This document shows, piece by piece, positions 50,675 to 59,847 of a stretch of DNA of 64,000 nucleotides. Position 1 is the stretch's first letter. Every line of letters begins with the position of its first letter. The notes below the pieces were generated by a model that saw only the letters and a program-made list of their open reading frames with translations, was not told where the DNA came from and ran no database searches. Both the position numbers and the translations under genes were made by a program. Source of the stretch: CAIYTF01 sp963664845. GTDB taxonomy: Bacteria; Bacteroidota; Ignavibacteria; Ignavibacteriales; Ignavibacteriaceae. The stretch covers positions 2,480,001-2,544,000 of the forward strand of contig OY761615.1 of the NCBI GenBank assembly GCA_963664845.1. Reading direction: 5' to 3'.

Positions 50675-52750
50675 CTATGCGAGATATTCGTATGTGTTGT
50701 AACCAAACTGCTTGCTCGCAGCCTGTACTTCTGTTCCCTCAAAGACCGGTTGTCCTACCGTTTGCATGCGCTTTCTTTGAGTTCCGTTTCTGGGCTGTTT
50801 TTGTTCCTGGTTCCGTAATGAAACCTGAATAGAAACATGTTGCAGTCCGTCCTGCGACAGTGATTGCCGCAGTTGTTGTAAGTTCGCTTCCACTGCGCGC
50901 CGTGCTGCGTCGGTTTCCACTTCTATATGTGCGGAAACAGAGTTCTGCGTGGTTTCCAGCAACAGACGCATCTTTCCCAACGATTCCGGCTCGAGTGAAT
51001 AAACGACTTTCTGTTTGTCGTGAGAAAGAATCGTAGTGCGAAGTTCAGTAAAAATTTCAGATGACTTGAGTGTTCTGGTAACCGTATCCGAATTTATTGC
51101 GGCGGTTTTTAATTTCATCTCCATTAGCGACTCAACAGATGTGCCTTTTATTGAGAGGACCGTTGGTTCAGCAACAGTTGTGGCCGCAGCCGGCTCATTT
51201 TCTTCAACGGTGTATTGCGCCTGGTTGTTTTGAGCAACAGCAGCAGATTTGCCACCCTCTGCCTTTGGTTGTGCAGATGCTTCCGAATTGTTTTCGCTTT
51301 GCTGAGTTTTTGCCGTTGCCGTTACTGTTTTTGTGTTTGCTACAGGAGCGGCTGTCTTTGTTCCGGTTTCGGAACTATTTTCAGCTTCCTGAAAGCTCTG
51401 AATATTCTTTGTGGCAGTCCGTTTCAAGATTGCCGGCTTACCTGCTTCATCGGCCTGCATGGCCTGATAAATACCAAGAGCGTTTGCATCGTTTTGTTCC
51501 ACAGAAGGAAGCTTTGCCGAGGCAGAAAATTTTGCGATCACCGCTGCTGCTTCATTAGCAGTCATTGGTTTGTTTTGATTTGCCGTTTCGGCGCCGGGAG
51601 CCGTTGTTGCTGTCCTACCCTTAACGGATGCCACTTTCACCATGCTCTGCAACTCTGATGCCGGTGTACTGTTTACTGTTGCATTAGTACCGGCAGACTG
51701 CATGTTGGAATATTCGGCTGCCGCTTTTGGTTTCAAAACGGTGAACGCGTTGAGCCCGGATACATCAACAGCCGGCTTTGAATCAACAGAAGGAGCAAGC
51801 CCCGTTGCAGTGGAAGCGTCACCAGATGTTGCAATGGTTTGATTACCGGAACTTTTCACTGCACCGATTTCCGTTGCATCCGGCTGAACATTGAATGCTT
51901 TTATTGCATCAACTCCTGACGGGCTTGCAGTGTTTGCAGCTGGAGCGGGCAGGATATTTGCAGAACCACTCGACTTAGTGCTTTGTTGGGGCGCAGAGAA
52001 AAATGTCTCAAAGGAGAACGTGTCAATGGAAGCATTGGCTAATTGCTCGGGATTAAGCACGCTTGATTCCACATAACCAGTTTGAAGAGATGAGCCGGAA
52101 ATACCAACTGGTGATTTCAATAGTGTTGCCGCGTTATTTATCTCCGTGGATGATGATCCAGCAGCAGCGTTGCCTGCATTCAATATAAACGCCTGAATGC
52201 CTGAAATTTTGTTTTGCAGTATTGCACTGCCTTGCACCTGATCATAAAACAGTGACGGGTTTACGAGTATTGCAGAGGGCTTAGCATTCATTTGTTCCAA
52301 AAGATTTATCGTGTTTCCCGTTGGGCCCTGGTTTTGCTCTTGCGATGCGACCGCGTCAGTGATTCCCGTCACCTGATTGGCTGAATCTTCATCTGCACCT
52401 GTTTCGATAGCGAACGCATCTTCCGGTTCTTCTGCAGCAGCCTGTTGTCTTATGGAATCCGCGTGATTGTATAGTTGTGCATATTTAGCCAATGTGTCGT
52501 TATCATCCACAATTGAATATGTTTTATTTGTCTGTGTGGATTTAGCGGAGGCAGTAATTTCCTGGGGCTTTTGAAGTTCAAAGTTTTTGCTTTTCTCTGC
52601 AACAGCATCCGCGGCGACTTGTTCGTCAGCAGAATAGACTTTAATAATATCCGAGAATATGTAATTTGAATTTTGAAGCCTTGCAGGCTTCACAACGTTT
52701 TTGCCTTCTTCTGAGGTATGCTGTTGCAAAAACAGTGGATTAAATACCAT
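50675..52750 (-). CDS. fliK: Flagellar hook-length control protein FliK
   Basis: 691 residues, long for FliK (usually 375-500). Most of the protein (1-570) is a low-complexity Ala/Ser/Thr/Asn/Gln-rich ruler region. The conserved Flg_hook domain is at ~585-665: TELRTTILSHDKQKVVYSLE, PESLGKMRLLLETTQNSVSA, HIEVETDAARRAVEANLQQL, LRQSLSQDGLQHVSIQVSLR. It measures hook length during export and switches substrate class at FlhB. Ruler length in the family scales with hook length, so a long hook is an inference. It overlaps the upstream stop by one base. Confidence 0.92.
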   Translation of the reverse strand: MVFNPLFLQQHTSEEGKNVVKPARLQNSNYIFSDIIKVYSADEQVAADAVAEKSKNFELQKPQEITASAKSTQTNKTYSIVDDNDTLAKYAQLYNHADSIRQQAAAEEPEDAFAIETGADEDSANQVTGITDAVASQEQNQGPTGNTINLLEQMNAKPSAILVNPSLFYDQVQGSAILQNKISGIQAFILNAGNAAAGSSSTEINNAATLLKSPVGISGSSLQTGYVESSVLNPEQLANASIDTFSFETFFSAPQQSTKSSGSANILPAPAANTASPSGVDAIKAFNVQPDATEIGAVKSSGNQTIATSGDASTATGLAPSVDSKPAVDVSGLNAFTVLKPKAAAEYSNMQSAGTNATVNSTPASELQSMVKVASVKGRTATTAPGAETANQNKPMTANEAAAVIAKFSASAKLPSVEQNDANALGIYQAMQADEAGKPAILKRTATKNIQSFQEAENSSETGTKTAAPVANTKTVTATAKTQQSENNSEASAQPKAEGGKSAAVAQNNQAQYTVEENEPAAATTVAEPTVLSIKGTSVESLMEMKLKTAAINSDTVTRTLKSSEIFTELRTTILSHDKQKVVYSLEPESLGKMRLLLETTQNSVSAHIEVETDAARRAVEANLQQLRQSLSQDGLQHVSIQVSLRNQEQKQPRNGTQRKRMQTVGQPVFEGTEVQAASKQFGYNTYEYLA

Positions 52751-53322
52751 TATTGTGCCCTGGTTAATCTGTGAACAACATCGGGGCTTAACAGAGAAAG
52801 CACTTCTGCAGCTTTCTTTTTCTTCATAGAATACACCAAGTCCCGTGCTACATCATCTGAAAACGAAGGAAGTACTCTTGCAATTTGCTTTGCTTCCATT
52901 GCATCATATAACTGAACTGTTTGGCGTTTCCATTTTGCATAGGAGCTGTCTTTTTCGGCTTTTGCTTTCGCGCTCAAAGGGGCCGCGATTGCCGCCATTG
53001 GTCCGTTTTGCTTTTCATCTGCTGGTGCGGCTGCTTTTCCAGGCAATCCTTCAGGAGTGCCGGGCTGATCTGTGGGGCTGGTGGCAAACACGGAATCAGG
53101 ATGCTGGGCGCGCGCAATCGAATCCTGCACAAATTTGCCCCGTATGGAGTCCTGCACCGCTTTAACGGAGTCCTGCATTCTTTTTTCAATAATGAGGGCG
53201 TGACGGTCACGATAATCAAAATGGAACATATTTTCATATTTGTCGTTCATAACAAACATTGCGCCTGTTACCAAAATAAACGCAAACAGAAAAATCAGAA
53301 GATATACTACTTTCTCTTTCAC
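52750..53322 (-). CDS. MotE-like flagellar protein (TM plus MgtE_N-type domain)
   Basis: 190 residues: one membrane helix (5-24, VYLLIFLFAFILVTGAMFVM), a charged and Ala/Pro-rich extracytoplasmic stretch, then a C-terminal helical domain, YDAMEAKQIARVLPSFSDDV, ARDLVYSMKKKKAAEVLSLL. This D-x-x-x-A-R-x-L pattern is the MgtE_N-like fold of MotE, a chaperone of the stator component MotC in alpha-proteobacteria and present next to fliJ/fliK elsewhere. It overlaps fliJ (ATGA) and fliK. The function here, perhaps stator or export assembly, is inferred. Confidence 0.8.
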   Translation of the reverse strand: MKEKVVYLLIFLFAFILVTGAMFVMNDKYENMFHFDYRDRHALIIEKRMQDSVKAVQDSIRGKFVQDSIARAQHPDSVFATSPTDQPGTPEGLPGKAAAPADEKQNGPMAAIAAPLSAKAKAEKDSSYAKWKRQTVQLYDAMEAKQIARVLPSFSDDVARDLVYSMKKKKAAEVLSLLSPDVVHRLTRAQ

Positions 53323-53756
53323 AGTTTTCCCCGTGCAAATTTTTGACCGGCAACTTCATCAAGCATTATTTGTTCAATATGATTTGCGTCCATAACAAAT
53401 GCCGCATGGTGCTTTTCTTCCATAGTTTCGAACATCTTGTGTTCTTTTTGTTTTTCCTGAAGTTCTTCCAATTTTGCTGTCCGTAACAATTCCAATTCAA
53501 CAATTTTTTGTTCCAGGGTTATTCTTTCCTGGCGAAGATATTCCTCGTAACGGTTAATGTGGTGCATTTCAGAGGCCCGAATACTTTTATGTTCGCGTAC
53601 ATTTATCTTCAGCGCCTTAATAACATTGTCCAGTTTCACCACTTCAACTTTAACGCGATCTATCTGAAGATCAACTTCGGCAAGGTCCTTCTTGGCCTTT
53701 TTTTCGAGGGTTTCTTTAATCTTTTTTATTGATTCAAACTTGTACTTAAAAGTCAT
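53319..53756 (-). CDS. fliJ: Flagellar export chaperone/stalk protein FliJ
   Basis: 145 residues, almost wholly coiled coil and rich in Lys/Glu (FKYKFESIKKIKETLEKKAK, RYEEYLRQERITLEQKIVEL). This fits FliJ, the central stalk of the FliI ATPase ring. Identification rests on size, coiled coil and place directly after fliI, since FliJ sequences are poorly conserved. Confidence 0.88.
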   Translation of the reverse strand: MTFKYKFESIKKIKETLEKKAKKDLAEVDLQIDRVKVEVVKLDNVIKALKINVREHKSIRASEMHHINRYEEYLRQERITLEQKIVELELLRTAKLEELQEKQKEHKMFETMEEKHHAAFVMDANHIEQIMLDEVAGQKFARGKL

Positions 53757-53783
53757 ATAGCTATCGGTATATCAAATGTTATC

Positions 53784-55124
53784 TTAAACTATCGGTTGTT
53801 CAATAATTGTGTTCAATTTCTGTGCCGCTTCGTGGAGAAGTGATTTCTCCATCATGTCCTGCTTCAAATAGGTGCGCAACGTGCTTATTTTTGCAAGTGC
53901 GTGATCAATTGCCGGATTGCTTCCTTTGACATATGCGCCAATATTCACCAAATCTTCAGCCTCGTTATAGGTTGCCAGTATATCCTTAAAGGCTATCACC
54001 CTGTCGCGATGATTTTTAGTCACGATATCCGGCATAACACGGCTGATGCTCTGCAGTATATCAATTGCAGGATATTGGCCTTTGTGCGCAATTTTCCTTG
54101 AAAGGACGATATGCCCGTCAAGAATTGAGCGCACAGCGTCTGCAATTGGCTCATTCATGTCATCACCGTCAACCAGCACGGTATAGAAACCCGTAATAGA
54201 ACCATGCTTGGAATTTCCGGCACGTTCAAGCAGCTTGGGCAAAACGGCAAAAACCGAAGGTGTATAGCCCTTCGTTGTGGGTGGTTCGCCAATTGTTAAA
54301 CCGATTTCCCTTTGCGCCATTGCGAAACGGGTCACCGAATCCATCATCAACACAACATCTTTTCCCTGATCGCGAAAATATTCCGCAATCGTGGTTCCGA
54401 TGTGTGCAGCTTTCATTCGCAGCAAGGCGGACTTATCGCTTGTTGAAATAATAAGGACAGAACGGCTTAAGCCTTCTTCGCCCAAATCCTTTTCGATAAA
54501 CTCACGAACTTCACGACCACGTTCACCAACCAGCACAATCACGTTCACATCAGCACTGGTATTACGGGCAATCATACCAAGCAAAACGCTTTTCCCAACA
54601 CCGCTTCCGGCAAAAATGCCAATACGCTGTCCCTTGCCGCAGGTCAGCAATCCATCAATTGCTCTCACACCTGTTTGCAGAGGTTCAGATATACGTTGTC
54701 TTTCAAGCGGATTGGGTGGTTCAGCATAAATAACGCGGCTGCTCGCCGTTTCAACCGGGCCTTTGCCGTCAATGGGGTTGCCCAGACCATCGAGCACGCG
54801 TCCCAACAATCCATCTCCGACCCCGATTTTAAAACTCTTTCCTTCAGCCTTGATTTCACACATTTGGGAAATCTTTTCAACTTCACCCAGCGCCACAGAA
54901 AGAACTTTTCCATCTTTAAAACCCACAACTTCGGTTTTGCATACTTCTTTGCCGCTGCGGTCCGTAATGGTACAAACGTCGCCGAGCGAAACATTTGGTC
55001 CCATCGAGATAATAACCATGCCTATTACATCGGTAACCCGGCCATTAACCTGAATGGGTTCTGTTTTCTCAAGCACGGCAGAAAAACGCCGCTCATACGA
55101 GTCTACCAGTTCAGCATCAAACAT
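53784..55124 (-). CDS. fliI: Flagellar export ATPase FliI
   Basis: 446 residues, an F1-beta-like ATPase driving entry of substrates into the export gate. Walker A GIFAGSGVGKSVLLGMIA, Walker B VVLMMDSVTRFAMAQREIGL, GEPPTTKGYTPSVFAVLPKL, and VDGDDMNEPIADAVRSILDG, HIVLSRKIA are all present. It overlaps fliH by 8 bases and forms a complex with FliH and FliJ. Confidence 0.97.
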   Translation of the reverse strand: MFDAELVDSYERRFSAVLEKTEPIQVNGRVTDVIGMVIISMGPNVSLGDVCTITDRSGKEVCKTEVVGFKDGKVLSVALGEVEKISQMCEIKAEGKSFKIGVGDGLLGRVLDGLGNPIDGKGPVETASSRVIYAEPPNPLERQRISEPLQTGVRAIDGLLTCGKGQRIGIFAGSGVGKSVLLGMIARNTSADVNVIVLVGERGREVREFIEKDLGEEGLSRSVLIISTSDKSALLRMKAAHIGTTIAEYFRDQGKDVVLMMDSVTRFAMAQREIGLTIGEPPTTKGYTPSVFAVLPKLLERAGNSKHGSITGFYTVLVDGDDMNEPIADAVRSILDGHIVLSRKIAHKGQYPAIDILQSISRVMPDIVTKNHRDRVIAFKDILATYNEAEDLVNIGAYVKGSNPAIDHALAKISTLRTYLKQDMMEKSLLHEAAQKLNTIIEQPIV

Positions 55125-55752
55125 CTTTTAGAAAGGCACTTTCCAATTGCGAACTGATCGCGTTTATCTGGCTTTGAATGCGGGCGTCCACGTTTCCAAT
55201 TTCAGTTTCAATTATGCAGCCACCTTCTTCAATCTTATCGGTGACTTCAAATTTCACTTTGTCAAAATTCCGTTCTATCATTGCGGCCTTGCCATTGCCG
55301 TTGATGAGCTCATAATCAACCGGGTTAACCTTGATGTGTACGTGGTTTGCGCCCATCACTTTTTTAACCGCTTCATTAATTGACGTTTCAATAAGCGCGG
55401 TGTGTTTAATTTCCTGTTTAAGAATTTTCTCGCTAATCTGAACCGCCAGCTTAATTACAAGGGTGTCAAATATGGTTTCATAACCGACTAATTTACTTTC
55501 AAATGCTTCCAGTATGCGATAGAACTCCTCACTTTTTTTAAGTAAGGCATCTTCATACTCGGCACTCAATTCCCTTTTTGCGTCGGCATAACCCTTTTCA
55601 TATTCAGCCCGATAACGTTTCTGTGTTTCGTGCTCACGCATGCTTTTTTCTTCAATCGCGCGCGCAGCCATTTTGGCGGCAACCACTTCTTCAGACTCAC
55701 CAACACCTTGCGATACCCTGGCGTAGGACCGCATATGCAGAACGTTAGACAT
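55117..55752 (-). CDS. fliH: Flagellar assembly protein FliH
   Basis: 211 residues. A central Lys/Glu/Ala-rich coiled coil (EEVVAAKMAARAIEEKSMRE, YEKGYADAKRELSAEYEDAL) is followed by the C-terminal V-type-ATPase-E-like domain: LVIKLAVQISEKILKQEIKH, VKKVMGANHVHIKVNPVDYE, EGGCIIETEIGNVDARIQSQ. It is the FliI regulator and links it to FliN. The start overlaps fliG by 8 bases. Confidence 0.93.
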   Translation of the reverse strand: MSNVLHMRSYARVSQGVGESEEVVAAKMAARAIEEKSMREHETQKRYRAEYEKGYADAKRELSAEYEDALLKKSEEFYRILEAFESKLVGYETIFDTLVIKLAVQISEKILKQEIKHTALIETSINEAVKKVMGANHVHIKVNPVDYELINGNGKAAMIERNFDKVKFEVTDKIEEGGCIIETEIGNVDARIQSQINAISSQLESAFLKDV

Positions 55753-56785
55753 ACACTTCCTCTGTACCGCCGCGAATGTTCAGCGTAATTTCTTCCTGCT
55801 CTTCCAGACGTTTAATAATATCAACAATGCGTGCCTGTGCAGCTTCAACTTCTTTCAGCTTTACCGGGCCCATGAACTGCAATTCTTCTTTAAGCAGCTC
55901 GGCAGCACGTTCAGACATATTGGAAAACATTTTTTCCCTGAGTTTCTCTTCGGCAATTTTTAGTGCCAGCGCCAAATCGCGCCGGTCAACTTCCTTCATA
56001 ATGCGCTGGATGTCTTTGTTTTGAATATTAATAATATCATCAAACAGGAACATCAAACGTTTAATTTCAAGCGACACATCCGGATCAATTTGTTCTATCT
56101 GCGCAAGAATGTCTTTACTTACGCTCACACTGGTCCTGTTGAGAATGGTAGCAAGACTTTTGGTTCCACCGATTTTGCTCATTGACTGGTTAATTGAGAA
56201 TCCGGCAAGATCATCGACCACAGTTTCAATCTGCTTTAATGTTTGAGGTGAGATTTTCCCAAGTGTTGCGATACGATAAGCCACATCAGCCCTGGTATCA
56301 TCAGGCAATTCCTTAAGCGCATTGGCGGTTTGTTCCGGATTCAGGTGCGACAGGATCAATGCAATTGTTTGCGGATGCTCTTTGTTGAGGAAGCTCACCA
56401 ACTGCGATGAGTCAGCTTTTTTCAGAACATCAAATCCTTTTAGGGTAGTGAGACTTTTTACTTTCTCAATGATCTCAGAAGCCTTGGGGAGACCGAACGA
56501 TTTCTCCAAAACACGCTGGGCATAATCGATACCGCCCTCAAGCATGTATTCTCTGGCAACAATCAGGCTGTGATAGTCATTAAGCACCATCTCAACAACT
56601 TGCGAAGGAATGTTTTTCACCTTGGATATCTCGGCTGAGATGAACTCAACGTCAAGCGGATCCAGATATTTCAGCACCTGGGAAGCAGTGTCAACATCCA
56701 GTGCTATCATAAGGAGAGATGCCTTCTGTAACCCGGTTACATCTTTCGGCGATAATTCTTTTTTTTGCAATTTTCCATTACTCAT
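55745..56785 (-). CDS. fliG: Flagellar motor switch protein FliG
   Basis: 346 residues. N-terminal domain with LQKASLLMIALDVDTASQVL; middle domain with LNKEHPQTIALILSHLNPEQ (the EHPQ motif); C-terminal torque domain with FLFDDIINIQNKDIQRIMKE, REKMFSNMSERAAELLKEEL, MGPVKLKEVEAAQARIVDII, with charged residues facing the stator. ATG 56785 overlaps the fliF stop (ATGAGTAA); ATG 56791 and GTG 56797 are also in frame. C-ring component mounted on FliF. Confidence 0.96.
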   Translation of the reverse strand: MSNGKLQKKELSPKDVTGLQKASLLMIALDVDTASQVLKYLDPLDVEFISAEISKVKNIPSQVVEMVLNDYHSLIVAREYMLEGGIDYAQRVLEKSFGLPKASEIIEKVKSLTTLKGFDVLKKADSSQLVSFLNKEHPQTIALILSHLNPEQTANALKELPDDTRADVAYRIATLGKISPQTLKQIETVVDDLAGFSINQSMSKIGGTKSLATILNRTSVSVSKDILAQIEQIDPDVSLEIKRLMFLFDDIINIQNKDIQRIMKEVDRRDLALALKIAEEKLREKMFSNMSERAAELLKEELQFMGPVKLKEVEAAQARIVDIIKRLEEQEEITLNIRGGTEEVYV

Positions 56786-58388
56786 AGTCATCTTCACGCA
56801 GCCATAAGTTAATCAACTTTGCAGCATCAACCGGGTTCTTCTGCACATAATTCACAATTTTATCCTGCCTTGCCTTTTTTTGCAATGCTTCATTAGTTAT
56901 CTCATCGTCAATATCGCCTACTTCAATGAACGGTTGTCTCTTTTTCTTCGGAAGAATTCCAGGTTCATGTTCACCGCTTCCTATTGCCCCCATCCCCGGA
57001 GCGGCGAACATTGCTTCAAGGTCATCATCTTTATAATTAACCGTACCGATTATAATTTTTTCATTTTTCAAACGCTTCAACAAACTCTTCAAGATAAACA
57101 TGGCGGCAAGTATTCCCGCGATCGCAATAACCAGATTCGATACCTGCTCAAACTTGAAAGAAGATCCGTTAGCCGGCATGTCAACCGGATTCGCATTTTC
57201 AAACGGCATGCTTACCACAGAGACCAGATCGTTTCGTGACGGATTTACGCCCACGGCCTGGCTGATTATTTGTTCAAGTTTTTTCATCTGATCTTCGGTG
57301 CGCGGCTCCATAACGGTCTTAGTTCCGTTGGCGTCTTTCACTTCCTTTGACACTCCGTTAATAACTGCCGCCAGCGTAAGCCGTTTGATTGTGCCACTGC
57401 CTTCAATAACCTTTTGAATGGTTTTACTGACTTCATAGTTAGTGGTTGAATTCAGAGTTGTTACCACATTGGAATCGCTCATAGTTTTTCCACCGCTTTC
57501 AGACTTAACCGTCTGCTCGCTGATGGCCACCTGCGTTTCGGGGTCATAGAGTTCCATGGTCTTTTCAACCTGATTGAAATCAACATCCGCGTTAATTTTA
57601 ACCACGGAGTTTCCATAACCGATAACGTTATCCAGTATGCTTTGCGCTTTATTCGCAAGATAATTTTCAATTGAGCTTTTTATTTCATACTGCTTGCCGG
57701 AGAAGCCGCCATTTGCCGCATTATCCGGTGACGACAAGAGATTACCTTTCGTATCAACGATGGTAACCTTTTCCGGAGTAAGTCCCTCGACACTGCTTGC
57801 AATAAGATGTGAGATGGCCTGAATATTTCCCTTGCCAAGATTTGCCGCGCCTCCCAATTTCAAAACAACTGAAGCAGTTGGTTCCTTTTGCTCATCTTTG
57901 AAAACTGAACGGGCGGGGAGCACAATATGAACCCGTGCACCCTCAATGCCGGCCTCCTGCATAATGGTGCGGGATAGCTCGCCTTCCAGTGCACGTTTGT
58001 AATTCAGTTTTTGCATAAAGTCAGACATGCCCATGGTGTTTTTATCGAATATTTCATATCCGATAACACCCGAATTGGGAATGCCCTTTCCTGCCAGCGC
58101 CAGGCGGGCTTCATAAACTTTTTCTTTGGGCACTTTAATGGCAGATTCATTGTCTTCAACTTTATAAGGTATCTTCTGGGCATTAAGATATTCAACAACT
58201 TTGGAAGCATCTTCCTGCGACATCTTTGCGTAGAGCACCGTATAATTAGGTTCATTAAAAACAAAAAGGACGAAAATGAGCAGAAGGACGGTAATTACGA
58301 CCAAACCGCCTATCAAGAGCCGCTGTTGAATGGAAAGCTTGTTGAAAATTTCAAGTATCGTAGAAATATAGTTCTTTTTCTGTTCCAC
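56778..58388 (-). CDS. fliF: Flagellar MS-ring protein FliF
   Basis: 536 residues with two membrane helices (~26-46 and ~430-450). Between them are YscJ/FliF ring-building motifs: YTVLYAKMSQEDASKVVEYL, GVIGYEIFDKNTMGMSDFMQ, LNYKRALEGELSRTIMQEAG, ARVHIVLPARSVFKDEQKEP, SVVLKLGGAANLGKGNIQAI. The C-terminal cytoplasmic end AAKLINLWLREDDYE binds FliG. It starts 3 bases after fliE. Confidence 0.97.
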   Translation of the reverse strand: MEQKKNYISTILEIFNKLSIQQRLLIGGLVVITVLLLIFVLFVFNEPNYTVLYAKMSQEDASKVVEYLNAQKIPYKVEDNESAIKVPKEKVYEARLALAGKGIPNSGVIGYEIFDKNTMGMSDFMQKLNYKRALEGELSRTIMQEAGIEGARVHIVLPARSVFKDEQKEPTASVVLKLGGAANLGKGNIQAISHLIASSVEGLTPEKVTIVDTKGNLLSSPDNAANGGFSGKQYEIKSSIENYLANKAQSILDNVIGYGNSVVKINADVDFNQVEKTMELYDPETQVAISEQTVKSESGGKTMSDSNVVTTLNSTTNYEVSKTIQKVIEGSGTIKRLTLAAVINGVSKEVKDANGTKTVMEPRTEDQMKKLEQIISQAVGVNPSRNDLVSVVSMPFENANPVDMPANGSSFKFEQVSNLVIAIAGILAAMFILKSLLKRLKNEKIIIGTVNYKDDDLEAMFAAPGMGAIGSGEHEPGILPKKKRQPFIEVGDIDDEITNEALQKKARQDKIVNYVQKNPVDAAKLINLWLREDDYE

Positions 58389-58391
58389 GGC

Positions 58392-58682
58392 TTATTGCAT
58401 CCTGGTTAATTCTTTATACATATCAAGCGATTTATTGCGGATCTCCATTAACAGGTCAAGACTTGTTTTCGCTTTTTCACCGGCGATCATCACTTCATGC
58501 AACTCAACATCTTTTCCGTTAACAAAATCATTGGTCATTGCTGCCGAATGGAGCTGATCCTGATTAACCTGTTTAACGAAGCCACCCAGAAGATCACCAA
58601 ACGGGTTGGCCTCACCGCTCTCGGCGGCCGGCTTAAGTTCGGTGAATAAGGGCATTTGCTGTTGGATATTTCCAATTTTCAT
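58392..58682 (-). CDS. fliE: Flagellar hook-basal body protein FliE
   Basis: 96 residues. C-terminal LHEVMIAGEKAKTSLDLLME, IRNKSLDMYKELTRMQ is the FliE hallmark. It joins the MS ring to the rod. Its gene lies between a 78-residue orphan and fliF, 1 and 3 bases away. Confidence 0.94.
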   Translation of the reverse strand: MKIGNIQQQMPLFTELKPAAESGEANPFGDLLGGFVKQVNQDQLHSAAMTNDFVNGKDVELHEVMIAGEKAKTSLDLLMEIRNKSLDMYKELTRMQ

Positions 58683-58683
58683 A

Positions 58684-58920
58684 TCACATTCTCCTGTCTA
58701 ACAGTGAACCGACTGAGACACCAGACATTTTGCCGGTGCGCTGATAGAAATGATAATCGGCTATTTCCTGTTTCTGTTCCGGGTAAAGCCCAACGAAAAA
58801 ATCTTTTTCCTCTTTGGTCACGTTTTCTGCCGCGGGGGACATTTGCTGCGAAGTTGCCTTTTGCATTTGGCGCGTCATATATACGTTATAATTTCCTACT
58901 GGATTCGTAGCTATACTCAT
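58684..58920 (-). CDS. Small protein of unknown function in the rod operon
   Basis: 78 residues, family not recognised. It is hydrophilic, with an N-terminal MSIATNPVGNYNVYMTRQMQ, a Gln/Lys/Met-rich middle and FFVGLYPEQKQEIADYHFYQ, ending RTGKMSGVSVGSLLDRRM. There is no membrane segment or signal. It fits perfectly between flgC and fliE with 1-base gaps on both sides, so it is a real gene and made in step with rod proteins. A rod or FliE-associated role is inferred from place only. Confidence 0.75.
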   Translation of the reverse strand: MSIATNPVGNYNVYMTRQMQKATSQQMSPAAENVTKEEKDFFVGLYPEQKQEIADYHFYQRTGKMSGVSVGSLLDRRM

Positions 58921-58921
58921 C

Positions 58922-59419
58922 TTATATCTCCAATGAATCTTTTGCTAATTGTTTGGACGCGTTAAATGCCGTAACGTTTGCTTCATACCCTCTGGTTGCA
59001 GCAATCATGTCCACCATTTCGGTAACAATGTTCACGTTAGGCATATTGACATAACCATTCTCATTCGCGTCCGGATGCTCCGGCATATAAACCATATCGC
59101 CGTCTTTTGTATCTTGTAAAACTTTCATTTGCACGTCCATGTCGTTTGCCGCGGGGCTTGAGGAAAACGTCTGGTTTCCCAGGTGACCGGCACTTGTTGC
59201 CTTCATTTCAAGATTAGTGTTTCCTATTGTCATGCCCGCGCCGACATTGCTTTGCGCATTGGAAATTTCCAGGTATTTTCTTTTATATGGGCCGCCGCCG
59301 TTAACTTTGGTAGTATCTGCATTGGCAATGTTTTCTGCAATCAGGTCCATTTTTTTCCTGTTGAGCCCCATGCCTTTTGAGCTGATTCCAAAGCCGCCGA
59401 AATTCAGGTTAATTTTCAT
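58922..59419 (-). CDS. flgC: Flagellar basal-body rod protein FlgC
   Basis: 165 residues. N-terminal KKMDLIAENIANADTTKVNG and C-terminal EHPDANENGYVNMPNVNIVT, EMVDMIAATRGYEANVTAFN are the FlgC hallmarks. It makes part of the proximal rod. The ATG overlaps the flgB stop (TAATG). Confidence 0.96.
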   Translation of the reverse strand: MKINLNFGGFGISSKGMGLNRKKMDLIAENIANADTTKVNGGGPYKRKYLEISNAQSNVGAGMTIGNTNLEMKATSAGHLGNQTFSSSPAANDMDVQMKVLQDTKDGDMVYMPEHPDANENGYVNMPNVNIVTEMVDMIAATRGYEANVTAFNASKQLAKDSLEI

Positions 59420-59814
59420 TATCTGCCGCTTCCTTTGATAACGTCCTGGAGGCTTCTAAAATATCCGTTGATTTTTTTTGCCGCAAATTTAAAGAGAATC
59501 TGATTTTCGGCGAGATCGGACATTTCTTTGTCAATATTGACATTATTCAAGCCGGAATTGTAATCCATGGTTTCATCTTTTACAATTTTGACATGCATAT
59601 CGCTAAATTTTGGTGTGTTGATGCCACCGATGTGTTTTTCTTCCGTTGCCTTCATGGCGGAGCTGAGCCCGGCGTTGAAAAACTCATCAAACGCCACTTC
59701 TTCACGCTGATAATGTTCCGTGTTTAAGTTCGAAATATTCCGCGCAATCACCTTCTGCCTCACCGAAGTGAGTGCGAGGAGGTTGTCGAGTGCTTGTAGT
59801 GTGTTATCCGGCAT
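59419..59814 (-). CDS. flgB: Flagellar basal-body rod protein FlgB
   Basis: 131 residues. QALDNLLALTSVRQKVIARN and ISNLNTEHYQREEVAFDEFF at the N-terminus, and NVNIDKEMSDLAENQILFKF at the C-terminus, fit FlgB. First gene of the operon: the sigma-54-like promoter lies 34-50 bases upstream, with only a weak ribosome site (TAAAG) before ATG 59814. Confidence 0.95.
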   Translation of the reverse strand: MPDNTLQALDNLLALTSVRQKVIARNISNLNTEHYQREEVAFDEFFNAGLSSAMKATEEKHIGGINTPKFSDMHVKIVKDETMDYNSGLNNVNIDKEMSDLAENQILFKFAAKKINGYFRSLQDVIKGSGR

Positions 59815-59847
59815 TGTAATTCTTTAGTTTTATTTCTAATTAATTAT

